From Vanessa cardui (lineage: Eukaryota; Arthropoda; Insecta; Lepidoptera; Nymphalidae), in assembly GCF_905220365.1 (NCBI RefSeq), contig NC_061151.1:3776197-3840196 (forward strand): a stretch of DNA of 64,000 bases, written 5' to 3'. How positions within the stretch are numbered: the stretch's first letter is position 1; every line of letters starts with the position of its first letter. The position numbers and the translations under genes are program-made. Below are positions 9,313 through 19,839 of the stretch, one piece after another. A model generated the notes under the pieces. That model made no database searches and had not been told where the DNA came from. It saw nothing but the letters and a program-made list of their open reading frames with translations.

Positions 9313-9882
9313 TATAGAGACAGAAGTGGAACAAAATATTCTTATTAATATTTATAATACTAAGAATTTTATAATATTTAATATTTAAAAATATTTTAAA
9401 TAAAAAAATTATGGTCGTTGTAAAATACAGGTAATATGTTATAAGATCTTTTATATAAAACTTCCTTAAAAATATTTGTATATGTTATAAAAAAAATGCC
9501 GTTTTGTTTAAATTGGTTTCGTAAATATAAAACATTTATAACTAAACTATCTAGATTCAATTTAGTAAATAATTTACATAGATAATATAAAATGTTTAAT
9601 CAACAGGAAATATATAAGGGTCATTATATGTTAAATACAGCTAAATATTTCCTAAGCTACAAACGTCTGCTAGTCGCGTTGACCAATTTACTATCACTAC
9701 CAACATATATTAAATTAAAATATATATATTTATATAATACTTTCGGTACAGAAGCCTCAGCATGTTGCATGCTGTTTGCAATAAAAATTGACATTTTGTT
9801 TAATGTATTTTCATAACACTGAATGACATTTTTTTATTATCTAAATCTTTATAAAGAATGAGTAGGTGTATAACGAAGCCTA
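9313..9882. other. AT-rich unique DNA
   Basis: An uninterrupted 74-codon frame at 9592-9816 has low-complexity composition and no splice or homology support. Confidence 0.4.
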
Positions 9883-9884
9883 AA

Positions 9885-10060
9885 TTAATATGGGCCACCT
9901 GATGGTAAGTGGTAACCATCACCCATAAACAATGACGCTGTAAGAAATATTAACCATTCCTTACATCGTCAAAGCGCCACCAACCTTGGGAACTAAGATG
10001 CTACGTCCCTTGTGTAGTAACACTGGCTCACTCACCCTTCAAACCCGAAAAAGTTGTGTG
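9885..10060 (-). mobile_element. SINE-A 3' two-thirds, antisense
   Basis: GGCCACCTGATGGTAAGTGG through CACTCACCCTTCAAACCCG. The head is missing. Confidence 0.8.
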
Positions 10061-10358
10061 AAAGACGATATCGCTGGAAATAATATCTTGTCAAAGAAGT
10101 CTTGTTTCGCCTACCCCAATGTTTCTTGTAGAAGAAGAAGACATGCTGCGCCTACCCCGAATAAAATTAGGATAAGGGCAGGAGGATGATATCTTTGCAC
10201 TGATCGTATCTCTCATCTCTTTGTTACTTAGACGCATAAGCAAATTACAGGCTTAATAAGCCCATAATTGATGCCAGATTGTTTTCCTACATAAAATAAT
10301 AATGTTTATTAACATAAGAATTATTAATATTAAATGCTTACATGGACTAAAACTAATT
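10061..10358. other. Unassigned DNA
   Basis: Contains two near repeats of a GTCTTGTTTCGCCTACCCC-like phrase (10090 and 10148: CTGCGCCTACCCC). No gene is apparent. Confidence 0.3.
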
Positions 10359-10359
10359 A

Positions 10360-10502
10360 CTGAACAAATCTTGACTGCGTGCAATGGAGGCAAGAATGCT
10401 AGCAGCATTTTTCCGTTGAATCGCAATTCCGATCCTCTGGGCTAAAAACGAACCAGCCCTCCCGTCACCAGTGGAGGCAATGAGGCGAGGTGTTATACTT
10501 TA
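10360..10502 (+). repeat. REP-J copy
   Basis: ATCTTGACTGCGTGCAATGG through GGCAATGAGGCGAGGTGTTAT. The upstream phrase AAACTAATTACTG is shared with the copy at 57 kb, so the unit extends to the left. Confidence 0.65.
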
Positions 10503-10772
10503 AATTAAAAAAAATGGTGTAGATAAATGTAAAACTAGAGACATATCAGTGTGATCTACGTGTCTTCTCTGTTATACGTGCCATCGACAGATCTCTTAGG
10601 GTAGATAAAGATTGATATATAAACATATTCTAATCTTGTCCGATTAGTAACAAGATTATCAGTTAATCTCACAAACGGTTTAGGGTGATAATATTAGTGT
10701 TAATTACACTATAATCTCTATCTATCTTTGACTTTCCCCCTTTCATCTTGCTTTAAGCAAATGATTTTTTTT
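10503..10772. other. Unique DNA
   Basis: No exon-like or repeat signal recognised. Confidence 0.35.
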
Positions 10773-10774
10773 AT

Positions 10775-10905
10775 GTTATGCAAGATGCTCAAGATGCTCA
10801 CCTGATGGAAAGTGATCACCACCGCCCATGGCCCATTGCCGGCATTTGAGGAAGGAGTACGCTCTTTTTTTGAAGGTTCCAAAATCGTAACGGTATATAT
10901 GTAGA
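10775..10905 (+). repeat. REP-K copy
   Basis: TCACCTGATGGAAAGTGATC, ACCACCGCCCATGG, ATTGCCGGCATTTGAGGAAG and GAGTACGCTCTTTTTTTGAA are the standard phrases of a common lepidopteran repeat that shares its first module with SINE-A. Confidence 0.7.
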
Positions 10906-11049
10906 TATTCTTCTAAACGCTTTTGTACAAGGTGTCATAATTGTCGGAGAGGCAAACTTGAATCTTGAATAGACACAGATGGCATTAATTCTTTCTGATA
11001 TCATTCGTTAAAATGCCATTCGAACTTAATCAGAAATTCTAATTATAAG

Positions 11050-11545
11050 AGGTCCAAGAAAGACTCATATATACACGGTAATTCGACGTATTCTCGGTAG
11101 GCGGTAATACATAGTATAAAACAAAGTCGCCTTCTCTGTCTCTATGTATGCTTAAATCTTTGAAACTACGAAACTGATTTTGTTGCAGTTTTTTTAATAG
11201 ATTATTTGAGGTTATTTGAGAGGAATGTTTTTGAATAAAATACATGGACAATATAGTAAAGAAACATGGATAATTTTCAATGTTTCTAATGCGATGTCGT
11301 AAATAAATAAAATCTATAGTATATTTAATATCAGCATTACAATGGTGCGAAGCCGGGGCAGGTCGCTAGTTTGCGATAATTTTGCTAAAATTATATGCAT
11401 GATACAAAAGTGAACCTTTTTTAAGTGATCTAGTTTTTCAGCTTGTTTTCAAAGTGAAATAAAAATTCGCCGTATTACCCCTAAACCGCGCCAGTATTTA
11501 CATCAAGATTTTACACATAAAATTCTATTTGTTTCAATATTGCCT
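11050..11545 (+). repeat. REP-R copy split by HEL-F
   Basis: The left part (GGTAATTCGACGTATTCTCG) and the right part (TTGCGATAATTTTG, GATACAAAAGTGAACC) match consecutive blocks of REP-R at 48.66 kb. They are separated here by the HEL-F element at 11109-11370, so HEL-F inserted into an existing REP-R. Confidence 0.6.
11109..11370 (+). mobile_element. HEL-F, full length, nested in REP-R
   Basis: ACATAGTATAAAACAAAGTC at the start and GTGCGAAGCCGGGGCAGGTC then GCTAGT at the end. The flank is T after CTAG, as expected for Helitron-like insertion. Confidence 0.65.
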
Positions 11546-12035
11546 TGGCAATAAGGAAGGCTATCAATGAAAACACAACACATTTTATTAATAATTATAT
11601 TTCCTTGGATTGCGATTGAAGGAAATAAGGAAAATTTATGAAATATGTGTGAAGTCGGTAAATAATTTTATTTAATTGATTTTGTAGATCAGTAGATACA
11701 AGATTAAATGCTCAAAGTTATTACTATGGATATTTAATTACTAGTAAAGTTAACTAGCAGAAACCACGACTTCGCTCGCTTTGAACTTACTACCTTTAAT
11801 TCTCAACATTCCCTTAAAGGGTAAAAAAGTAGCTTATACCCAATTAGGGATCCAAATTGCTTGGAAAAGTTTTTCGATTATATTTTTATTAATGAATACT
11901 AATTTTATAAATAGGAATGTAGTCTATCTGTCTGTTGTTCTTTGTGGGCAAAATTACTGAAATTTTACATGAAACAAGTTTAACAGGCTTGATTTAGGCC
12001 AATAGTTTTAACACCTGATGATCATATATCTCATG
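11546..12035. other. Unassigned DNA with REP-V-like start
   Basis: At 11753, CTAGCAGAAACCACGACTTC then GCTCGCTTTGAAC resembles the antisense end of Helitron-like or REP-V elements. The rest is unassigned. Confidence 0.35.
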
Positions 12036-12039
12036 AAAA

Positions 12040-12445
12040 ACATCTGTTAAGAGTATGCTGTTTTCTCTGATGACGTGTACTCTGTCGCCGGGCGGGGTAA
12101 GCGAATACTCACTCAAACCTGGATGCTGGAAAACGATTTCAGGGCTCAAAACACGCGTGTTCTAAGGGTGCCTCCTGTAAGGTCGGACCTCAGTAGCTGT
12201 TGATCTAGGTGACCTTTATAGCCTGACTGAGCTTTTGGGCGATCCTAATAAGGTAATAAGGCCCTACTGGATGTTGGGAGTCCGAGAAGAACTATTTTTT
12301 TTTATGTGTGAAGTATTGCTGTTGGCCCTACTGGCCTTTACAGCGTCACCGGACTCTCGGGCGAGTAGTAATGTCCTCAGCCTTGGGCTTGAGCGCTGAG
12401 CTCGGATTTAAAATTCGTCCTGAGGGTGTCTCCTATGTGATCACA
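12040..12445. repeat. REP-O: GC-richer repeat-like block
   Basis: The block (GTCGCCGGGCGGGGTAAGCG, TAAGGTCGGACCTCAGTAGC, CCCTACTGGATGTTGGGAGT, ACAGCGTCACCGGACTCTCG) is markedly GC-richer than its surroundings and reads like lepidopteran LINE 3' UTR material. No frame is open over any length, and it occurs once here, so the assignment is from general impression. Confidence 0.4.
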
Positions 12446-12777
12446 ACTATATGAAATGAAAAGCGAATTTTGCCATCGCGATGTAGAAACATCCAGATTT
12501 GACACAACGCCATCTAGTATTCAGAAGTGACAACTCGTTAATTAAGCGGTAAATAAGTATTTATTCTAATTCTATGTGTTACTAGGTTATTTTATAAATA
12601 GAGTTGGAGGTCACTTCAGTATAACAAGTTGGTCGAATGCAGTCAAATATGGTCTTAGGATAATATATATAGTATATGGGCCTTATATGTTAGTACATGC
12701 TGATTAAATATGGTAAATCCTTGCTATGATGTAATTGCACTACTTCTAACAAATCAATTATAAAAATCTATATTATA

Positions 12778-12982
12778 TGACGACGCGTTCTAGAGTGGAG
12801 ACCGCGTCTCGGCAAACGTAGTGTAGGACGTCCTCAGGCACGGTGGAGTGACGATATATGTAAGGCGACAGGCAGGAGCTGGATGCGAGTAGCCGGAGAA
12901 AGACCACAGTGGCGTGCACTTGGAGAGGCCTATGTCCAGCAGTGGACGGGTACAGGCTGATGATGATGATGATGATGATGAT
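12778..12982 (+). mobile_element. LINE-L 3' end (RTE-like)
   Basis: Sense copy. One frame reads through WSDDICKATGRSWMRVAGE, then RPQWRALGEAYVQQWTGTG, stop, followed by (TGA)n at 12957-12980. This is the C-terminal end of the ORF of an RTE-like LINE of the type often annotated in Lepidoptera as endonuclease-reverse transcriptase. The copy keeps about 200 bases. The last 40 bases are related to the SINE-B 3' end. Confidence 0.8.
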
Positions 12983-12985
12983 TAT

Positions 12986-13455
12986 ATTATATATTATTAG
13001 CGAATTCTAATCAAGCTCCTTTTGGGTTGTGTGTTGTTATATAGTTTAAGAATGCAATTTGTAAATTTAAAAAATTGTAATTTTTTATATTTCTTTTGTC
13101 TTTTATGTAAATTCAAACCAAAATTGTTTAATATACCATTTATTTATTTTCTTCTTGTAAATTTAATTCGTGTAACTTCATTGAATTAATCAATTTCAAT
13201 ATTTTATTTTTGTCTTTTTTTGTTTAGTCCATGTAATTTAATTTTATTATGTTCTTGATATACCTACTGTTGTTATTCTGTAGTACTAATACATAGTTAA
13301 CCCCTGTATTGGAACTTGTTCACTGTAATAATTGGCAATCCCGTCATTTTGTGCATGCACCCTTAGGGTTATAATCTGTTCGATACTATTAATGTTTAAG
13401 AAATATTCTCTATGTGATTGTAACCTGTTGTGTTTGCCTCAATAAATAAAAAAAT
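12986..13455 (+). repeat. AT-rich segment resembling a LINE 3' UTR
   Basis: It ends with GTTGTGTTTGCCTCAATAAA then TAAAAAAATAAATA, a terminus often seen at LINE or mRNA 3' ends. An mRNA 3' UTR cannot be excluded, but no upstream coding frame is visible. Confidence 0.3.
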
Positions 13456-13557
13456 AAATAGTCTTTAAGCTTTCTCAATAATCAGGCTATTTGAAGATTT
13501 ACTTTCATATAATACAAATAGCTATTGTAAAAAGTACGCTCTTGTTGAACAATCTAT

Positions 13558-13760
13558 ACTTCGATGCTAATATTATAAATGTGAATGTAGCTCTGTCTGT
13601 CTGTCTGTCTGTCTTTAACTGCCAAACCAATGAACCGAATTTGACGAATTTTCCTATGTAGCAAATTTGAACCCTAAGGAAGAACATAGGGTCCTTTTTT
13701 GCCTGACACATGATACACAACCCCTTAAAACGCGAGCAAAGCATCGGGCGATAATTAGTG
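13558..13760 (+). mobile_element. HEL-E (3' end lost)
   Basis: HEL-E starts TGCTAATATTATAAATGTGA, then a (CTGT)n microsatellite at 13591-13614, GAATTTGACGAATTTTCC and TTTTTTGCCTGACACATGAT. The final CGCGAGCAAAGCATCGGGCG lacks the CTAG end. Confidence 0.65.
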
Positions 13761-13800
13761 TACATATAAATGTGAGACTTTTAGACAATACGTACAAATA

Positions 13801-13932
13801 TATAATGCTTAATAAGGTTCTATTGTCAGGTTTAAAAAAAACCTCGTATATCCCAATAATTGAAAAACTATACAATGTTCAACGATGACGTATTTTTATA
13901 AAGAACTATTTATATTATATATATATATATAT
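13801..13932. other. Flank shared with 47246-47350 (possible transduction source)
   Basis: CCCAATAATTGAAAAACTAT, ACAATGTTCAACGATGACG and AAGAACTATTTATATT recur almost unchanged next to the SINE-B at 47.35 kb. Compared with that copy this locus has an extra CTATTGTCAGG-like stretch and a longer (TA)n run at 13914-13934. No repeat family of its own is recognised. Confidence 0.6.
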
Positions 13933-14214
13933 ATAACACCAACAACAACAGCCTGTAAATTCCCACTGCTGGGCTAAAGGCCTCCTCTCCCTTTGAGGAG
14001 ATCCTCCCAATGCGGTTTAGTGGAATACACATGTGGCAGAATTTCTATGAAATTTGTCACATGCTGGTTTCCTCACGATGTTTTCCTTCACCGCTGAGCA
14101 CGAGATGAATTATAAAGACAAATTAAGCACATGAATCAGCGGTGCTTGCTGGTTTGAACCCTTAACTATCGGTTAAGATGCACGCGTTCTAACCACTGGG
14201 CCATCTCGACTCTA
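13933..14214 (-). mobile_element. SINE-B, possible source of a transduced copy
   Basis: Antisense copy from ACCAACAACAACAGCC to TGGGCCATCTCGACTC with A box intact. The B-box segment is altered (TGCTGGTTTGAACCC, one base lost). The 3' flank (left on the plus strand) is the sequence mobilised in the 47-kb insertion. Confidence 0.85.
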
Positions 14215-14454
14215 CACCATAATTACTTAAATATATAGATATGCAACATATTACATATTGTATGTTATATTTTTTCCTCGACAATAACCTAACATAATAT
14301 GTTCAATGCATGGTCCATATTTATAAGATCCATTGTTTCTGCGAAAATTTGCACGAGGTAGCGTATTCGACAAGCATGTATGTGTAAACACACACACAGA
14401 AACGAGTAATTAGTTTTATAAGAATGTGACATATCACTGCAAACTGTAAATATT
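14215..14454. other. AT-rich unique DNA
   Basis: Nothing recognised; a short (CA)n lies at 14388-14398. Confidence 0.35.
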
Positions 14455-14456
14455 TT

Positions 14457-14742
14457 AATACTAGCGATACGCCCCGGCTTCGAACAGGTGCAATGATACT
14501 AAATAAAGTATACTACAGAATATGTTTATTTACGATATGACATTAGTAACTTCTAAAATTGACAGAGTTTCTTTACTCAAGTATTATACTATATTATACT
14601 TTGTCCATGTATTATATACAAAAACCTCTCGAATCACTCTATCTATTAAAAAAACTGGATCGAAATCTGTGGGGTAATTTTAGATATCTAAGCTTACATA
14701 GGGACAGACAGCGGTAAGCGACTTTGTTTTATACCGTGTAAA
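14457..14742 (-). mobile_element. HEL-F, antisense
   Basis: ACTAGCGATACGCCCCGGCT through GCGACTTTGTTTTATAC. Confidence 0.65.
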
Positions 14743-14747
14743 GATAC

Positions 14748-14998
14748 TGTTGGAATAAACAAGCAACATCAGCGTCAAGTCACACAACTTCCTTTTTTTA
14801 AAAAAAAGGCGGGAGATTCGTATTTGACACATTGAAAATTGCAATGATAATTATTACGGTTTAATGTGATTATTGATGGTTATTTGTGTTGTAGACTAAA
14901 TGTTTTTCTATTATGGTAGATTGATTGTTATTTTAAATTAAAGATAATTGTTTAAGAGGTTAACCTACTTCCTACTTCTGGTTCGAAAAATATATTAA
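14748..14998 (-). repeat. REP-Q copy
   Basis: The same sequence occurs inverted at 49560-49785: AATAAACAAGCAACATCAGC, GGCGGGAGATTCGTATTTGA, TGATTATTGATGGTTATTTG and GTTAACCTACTTCCTACTTC. The match is long and high, so it is either a dispersed repeat or an old inverted duplication. No ORF. Confidence 0.7.
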
Positions 14999-15234
14999 TT
15001 ATTCGATTAGCCGGTAAATACAGTATCGTTATATATGACGGGGACTCTGATAGATCAGTGGCAAGCTCGTCATTATTACGAGCTTCTGGTACAGGGTTCA
15101 AGGCGTAGGTCACAAACAATTCATTACAAAGATATAGGTGCAGTAACAAATTATAAAGTATGTATATTATTTTAGCAGTTATTATCACAGTTGCGTGAAC
15201 CGACGGTCCCTTTTGGAAAACCGGAACTGTATCT

Positions 15235-15524
15235 TTTTTTATGGTATAGGTTGGCGGACGAGCATATGGGCCACCTGATGGTAAGTGGTCACCATCGCCC
15301 ATAGACAATGACGCTGTAAGAAATATTAACTATTCCTTACATCGTCAATGTGCCACCAACCTTGGGAACTAAGATGTTATGTCCCTTGTGTTTATAGTTA
15401 CACTGGCTCACTCACCCTTCAGACCGGAACACAACAATACTGAGTACTGTTATGTTGCGGTAGAATAACTGATGAGCGAGTGGTACCTACCCAGACGGGC
15501 TTGCACAAAGCCCTACCACCAATC
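15235..15524 (-). mobile_element. SINE-A, full length, antisense
   Basis: Starts with the T-rich complement of the poly(A) end (TTTTTTTATGGTATAGGTTG) and ends with AAAGCCCTACCACCA. Complete body with few differences from the 40.8-kb copy, hence probably young. Confidence 0.9.
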
Positions 15525-15669
15525 GCTCTCTTTAATAAAGAAAATAAAAGAAATCAAAAGAATGTGACAGCTGTCACTTCGAACGATTCCGATCACGTGA
15601 CTCAATTATGTCACGGCGTTGTCATACCACAGATACAACGAAATCATCCAAGTAATCGACGACGTATAC

Positions 15670-15860
15670 ATATATATATTATAAATGTGAAAGTAACTCT
15701 GTCTGTCTGTCTGTCTGTCGCGCTTTCACGACCGAACCGCTGAACCGAATTTGATGAAATTTGGTATGAAGCAAACTTGAACTCAAAGAAAAGAACATAT
15801 GCTACTTTTTTGCCTAACACATGATAACTAACGTTAGCGAAGTCGCAGGTAACAGCTAGT
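15670..15860 (+). mobile_element. HEL-E, full length
   Basis: TATATATTATAAATGTGAAA, (CTGT)n at 15700-15718, CCGAACCGCTGAACCGAATT, TTTTTTGCCTAACACATGAT and the end GCGAAGTCGCAGGTAACAGC followed by TAGT. Best HEL-E copy in the window. Confidence 0.7.
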
Positions 15861-16384
15861 AAATAATAACAAAAATTCTTTAAATAATAAAATATATAAA
15901 CTTATATTATATTCGTTAACATAGTTAGTTGAATGAAAATGTGCGTCGTAATATATGTGTTATATAAAAAAGCAAATTCTTAAAATAATGCGAATGACCG
16001 AGAAACTATGATGAGGAACGCAATAGCGCGGTAGACCGGTTCCTTGGCTTTCCATTTCAGCTGTTTATATGACGGCGGCACAATTATGAGTGAATGAAGT
16101 AATGAATGGAATATCTCGGTCTTTATTTCGATCGATACATTTTAAGGTATGAAGAACTGAAAAAGAAATAAAAATGCTTCTTAATATTTATTGATTTCTA
16201 GGTCGGATATTAAATAATTAATAATTTATAAAAATATATATCTATGAATCTACTAGACCGATTTTAATACAAATTACAGTGTTCTCTAAGTTAAAGTGTA
16301 ACTTAGATTAAAAACGATCATCTCAATACGATTTTTAGTTTTCGATAAATTCGTAGACAAACATACACTTACGATATTATCATC
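15861..16384. other. Unique DNA
   Basis: A GC-richer patch at 16010-16080 (AATAGCGCGGTAGACCGGTT, CAGCTGTTTATATGACGG) may be regulatory or exonic, but no supporting splice or ORF signal was found. Confidence 0.3.
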
Positions 16385-16387
16385 ATC

Positions 16388-16640
16388 ATATAATTAGTAA
16401 AGTAACAGCCTGTAAATTACCCACTGCTGGGCTTAGGCCTCCTCCCCCATTTATCCAATGCGGGTTGGTGGAATATCGATGAAATTACACACATGCAGAT
16501 TTCCTCACGATGTTTTCCTTCACCGCCGAGCACGAGATGAATTATAAACACAAATTAAGCACATACATAGTGGTGCTTGCCTGGGTTTGAACCCGCAATC
16601 ATCGTTAAGAAGCACGCGTTCTAACCATTGGGCCATCTTA
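16388..16640 (-). mobile_element. SINE-B, internally deleted
   Basis: Antisense copy from AACAGCCTGTAAATTACCC to CATTGGGCCATCTTA, with a deletion between the poly-C-rich CTCCTCCCCCATTTATCC and CCAATGCGGGTTGG blocks. B box intact (GGTTTGAACCCGC antisense). Confidence 0.85.
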
Positions 16641-16671
16641 AATTCTAACAATGTTACATACATATGTCGAA

Positions 16672-16702
16672 CTGATAACCTCCTTTTTTGAAGCCGGTTA
16701 AA
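16672..16702 (+). repeat. REP-I terminal fragment
   Basis: GATAACCTCCTTTTTTGAAG then CCGGTTAAAAA. Confidence 0.5.
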
Positions 16703-16744
16703 AATGTAATTGTACTTAAATGACGCGTGTAATAAAAATGATGG

Positions 16745-16840
16745 CAAAGAGTAACTATTGAGTTTTCCCAGTAGAATCTACTTTCCGAATCAGTGGCAGG
16801 TTTATTTAAACACTGTAACAGTCGTTCGTAATTCAACACT
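16745..16840 (+). mobile_element. LINE-D fragment, diverged
   Basis: AAAGAGTAACTATTGAG and CAGTAGAATCTACTTTCCGA are recognisable; TTGCCGGTTCTTC is largely lost. Confidence 0.6.
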
Positions 16841-16914
16841 GTAAGCTGAAATGGCCCAATGGTGCATATTACCTGATGGTATTCATTAAAATAATTATAT
16901 TAATTGACATGACT

Positions 16915-17068
16915 TTGTATTTTTTAAATGTTGAAAAAGAGTAACTACTGAGCTTATTGCCGGTTCTTCTCGGTAGAATCTACTTTCCGAACCGGTAGCT
17001 TCACTTAATTGTTAAATCAATTCAAAAGTGCTTGTAAAAGCCCACTTGAATAAAGTTTATTTTGATTT
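16915..17068 (+). mobile_element. LINE-D 3' end
   Basis: GTTGAAAAAGAGTAACTACT through TTGAATAAAGTTTATTTTGA. The tail abuts a SINE-B B-box remnant (GCGGGTTCAAACCCAGGCAA at 17073-17092). Confidence 0.8.
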
Positions 17069-17102
17069 TGTTGCGGGTTCAAACCCAGGCAAGCTCCACT
17101 GA

Positions 17103-18285
17103 GAAGAAGAAGAAAATCTTTAAAAAATTTATTGCATAGAATTTTAAGCTATGTTTACAAGCACGTGACAAGCTATATGTGATGATCTCGTCCGAGAGTG
17201 TGTGTATGTCACTTGTATGTCTTGGTCGTACCAAGTGAAAGCAACACAACAGGTAATCATTTGTAAAGCTACGTCGACACCTGCGTCAATGACTGTTACG
17301 ACCTTTCTCGCCTCGATTGATATTCGTTGTTTTTATATATTAAATGTTGTATCGTAAAAACCTGAGTGACCTCTAAAATATATTATAATTTTCAATGTCA
17401 AGTATCAAAATTATTTATTGTGACAATGTTAAAATAATGTAAATATTTTTATGAAAAATCCATTTGAATCGATAGAATTAAAACAAAATTGTAATTTTCT
17501 TTGTTTAAGTGTTTGGTGATAAAGCGTTGTGTCGTCTGCATAGGTACCTATAGGATTTATTTTTGATACTCGATTATAAGAGGCAAAATGGTCTGCAAAA
17601 TTTTTAACTTGAAAAAATGAGGCTAGGTGAATACAATGTTAGCTCTCTCGTTTCATATATCATAGAATTTAACATAGATATTCACACTTCCAATGACATA
17701 CTTTCCGTTATAAATCAGTCTGCTTTTGACTCTAATTAAAAAAAAAAAAAATCATCTGTCAAAATTGTTCATTATTTCAACATTCTATAATTTGAAATTT
17801 TCCTAAAACATTTTTATAAAGGGTATGTTATTGTGTACAATATTATAAATATAATTGTATTACATAATAATTATATAATTATGAGTGTGTTTACCCCCAA
17901 GAAGTTGAGAGTATTTAGGATTAAATGACATGGCACTGAAATATCTCCAAACACAAATGTATACAAAGGTATTACGGGTATAATGAACCCAAATAGTCCT
18001 AGCGACATATAAAAGGGGGGTGGGAAGGAGCTTATAACGATGATGATCAGCTGAATAATTAAAACATTTAAGTGTAACAAACAAACAAACTCACCCATTT
18101 ATAACATTAATTAAATTCTTATTAACTTTATGATATTATTCACATGATAGTGTTTTCTATTTATGATATTTTCTCATGCCATCCATGCCCTACCGTCGTA
18201 AGTACAGAACCTGTTGTGGCGGTTACGTCACTTTACCTAGTGACACAGAGAAAAGCTAGGGTTGTCACATTATTATAATTGTATT
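17103..18285. other. Repeat-poor AT-rich stretch
   Basis: No known repeat is seen over about 1.2 kb. At 17170-17260 a GC-richer piece ends in a donor-like ACAACAGGTAATC. At 18185-18245 there is TTACGTCACTTTAC (CRE-like). No coherent exon model was found. Confidence 0.3.
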
Positions 18286-18289
18286 TAAA

Positions 18290-18457
18290 TAACATGACTG
18301 TATTATTAAATTTTGATAAGGAGTAAGTACTGAATTTCTTGCCGGTTCTTCTCGGTGGAACCTACTTTCCGAACCGGTGGTAGCTTCACTTAATATGGCT
18401 GTTAAATGACGATTCAAAGGTGCTTGAAAAGCCTACTTGAATATTTTGTTTTTGATT
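18290..18457 (+). mobile_element. LINE-D 3' end
   Basis: CTGAATTTCTTGCCGGTTCT, GAACCTACTTTCCGAACCGG and the end TTGAATATTTTGTTTTTGAT. Confidence 0.8.
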
Positions 18458-19250
18458 ACTGTGTATTTATAAACAATCTTTGATGTTGGGAATTTTTAAT
18501 TTTGGTATAAGGAATATTGTGGTGTGGTGAAGGCTAAGCTAAACTCAAGTTTTCTTGGTTAAAATCCTATTTCGAGCTATTAAAATGTTAGTAGATATTT
18601 AAATGACAGTAGAAACGACGATTGACGTTTTGACATTCGAAGTCCCAGACATAGGAGACTTGAGAAGGCACTTAAAGCACGTATTGATTCTGCTTCTCTC
18701 TCTCTCTCTCTCACACACACACATAAACAAACACACACTCGGATAATGAGACCAAAAAACAATAACTTAAGCTTTATAAAATTTTATAAATGGGCACTTA
18801 TAAGCACTTTGATTCTAAATGTAAACTATATCGAGAAGAACAGACTGGAAATGCAATAGTTATTCTTTTTATTTGAATGTATAACGCAAATGTTGCAATA
18901 TACAAAAAAAAACGTTTTTTTTTTTTTGGTATGGAAAATAATATATAAATAATCCAGGAAACATTGCCAATACAGATAACGAAAGCGAATTAAAATATGT
19001 TTTAATATTTCTTATTATTAAAATATTTTTAAACTATTAATAATAATAATTGCCAGTGACAAAAACAAGATTATTTAAATAATAAAGTCGTTGTCAACAG
19101 CCCTGACCGAGATATACATTTCCTAGTCTTATATATTGAATCATTATTTTCTAACCAAAAAGGTGTTATTTTAGAAATCTACTCGAGACGGTTTTTAATA
19201 TATTATTTGAATGCAGTTGCTACTTTTGTATGGCCTACCTTAAAATATAA
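18458..19250. other. AT-rich unique DNA with a CT/CA microsatellite
   Basis: (CT)n followed by (CA)n at about 18691-18725. No gene is recognised. Confidence 0.4.
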
Positions 19251-19252
19251 AC

Positions 19253-19400
19253 AACTAGCCATTCCACGGCTCTGCTCGCATGAACGTTAAATATATATAC
19301 AGATTACCTTTTAATAGTATGTTAATTGTGAGATACAAAGACCCCTGTGTATGGTGTATATTACCCCTTAAGGTAGAATATCTAGAAAATCGATTAAATG
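19253..19400 (-). repeat. REP-V-like fragment
   Basis: CTAGCCATTCCACGGCTCTG then CTCGCATGAACG has the layout of the REP-V start seen at 43.5 kb; the body is too diverged to follow. Confidence 0.3.
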
Positions 19401-19424
19401 ACTATATAGTCATTTTTAATCAGT

Positions 19425-19668
19425 TTTTTATGGAATAGGTTGGCGGGCGAGCATATGGGCCACCTGATGGTAAGTGGTCACTATCACCCATAGATAATGT
19501 CGCTGTAAGAAATATTAACTATTCCTTACGTCGTCAATGCGCCACTAACCTTGGGAACTAAGATGTTATGTCCCTTGTGCCTGTAGTTACACTGACTCAC
19601 TCACACTTCAAACCGGAACACAACAATACTGCGTACTGTTGTTTAGCGGTAGAATCTGATGGACAGTT
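19425..19668 (-). mobile_element. SINE-A, antisense, head missing
   Basis: TTTTATGGAATAGGTTGGCG through TTTAGCGGTAGAATCTGATG. Confidence 0.85.
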
Positions 19669-19839
19669 TTCTTAATTTCGGAAATCACGGAATTCTCTAC
19701 AAACTTTCAGTTCCTATCTCACCCACTTATTGCACTGGTGTGTGGAAATGTTAACTCATTATTATAAAACGATTACTCAATACGTCCAGGAAGAGTTCTG
19801 GCCTAAGACCAAAGGCTTCACGTTTATTCCAATTACCAA

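Noticed and set aside
9592..9816. 74-codon plus-strand ORF
   Set aside because: Low-complexity AT-driven frame with no splice or motif support.
13654..13888. Overlapping ORFs on both strands
   Set aside because: They lie in HEL-E and its flank; frames are open by chance.
14952..15308. 118-codon minus-strand ORF
   Set aside because: It is made of SINE-A 3' end and REP-Q sequence read through by chance.
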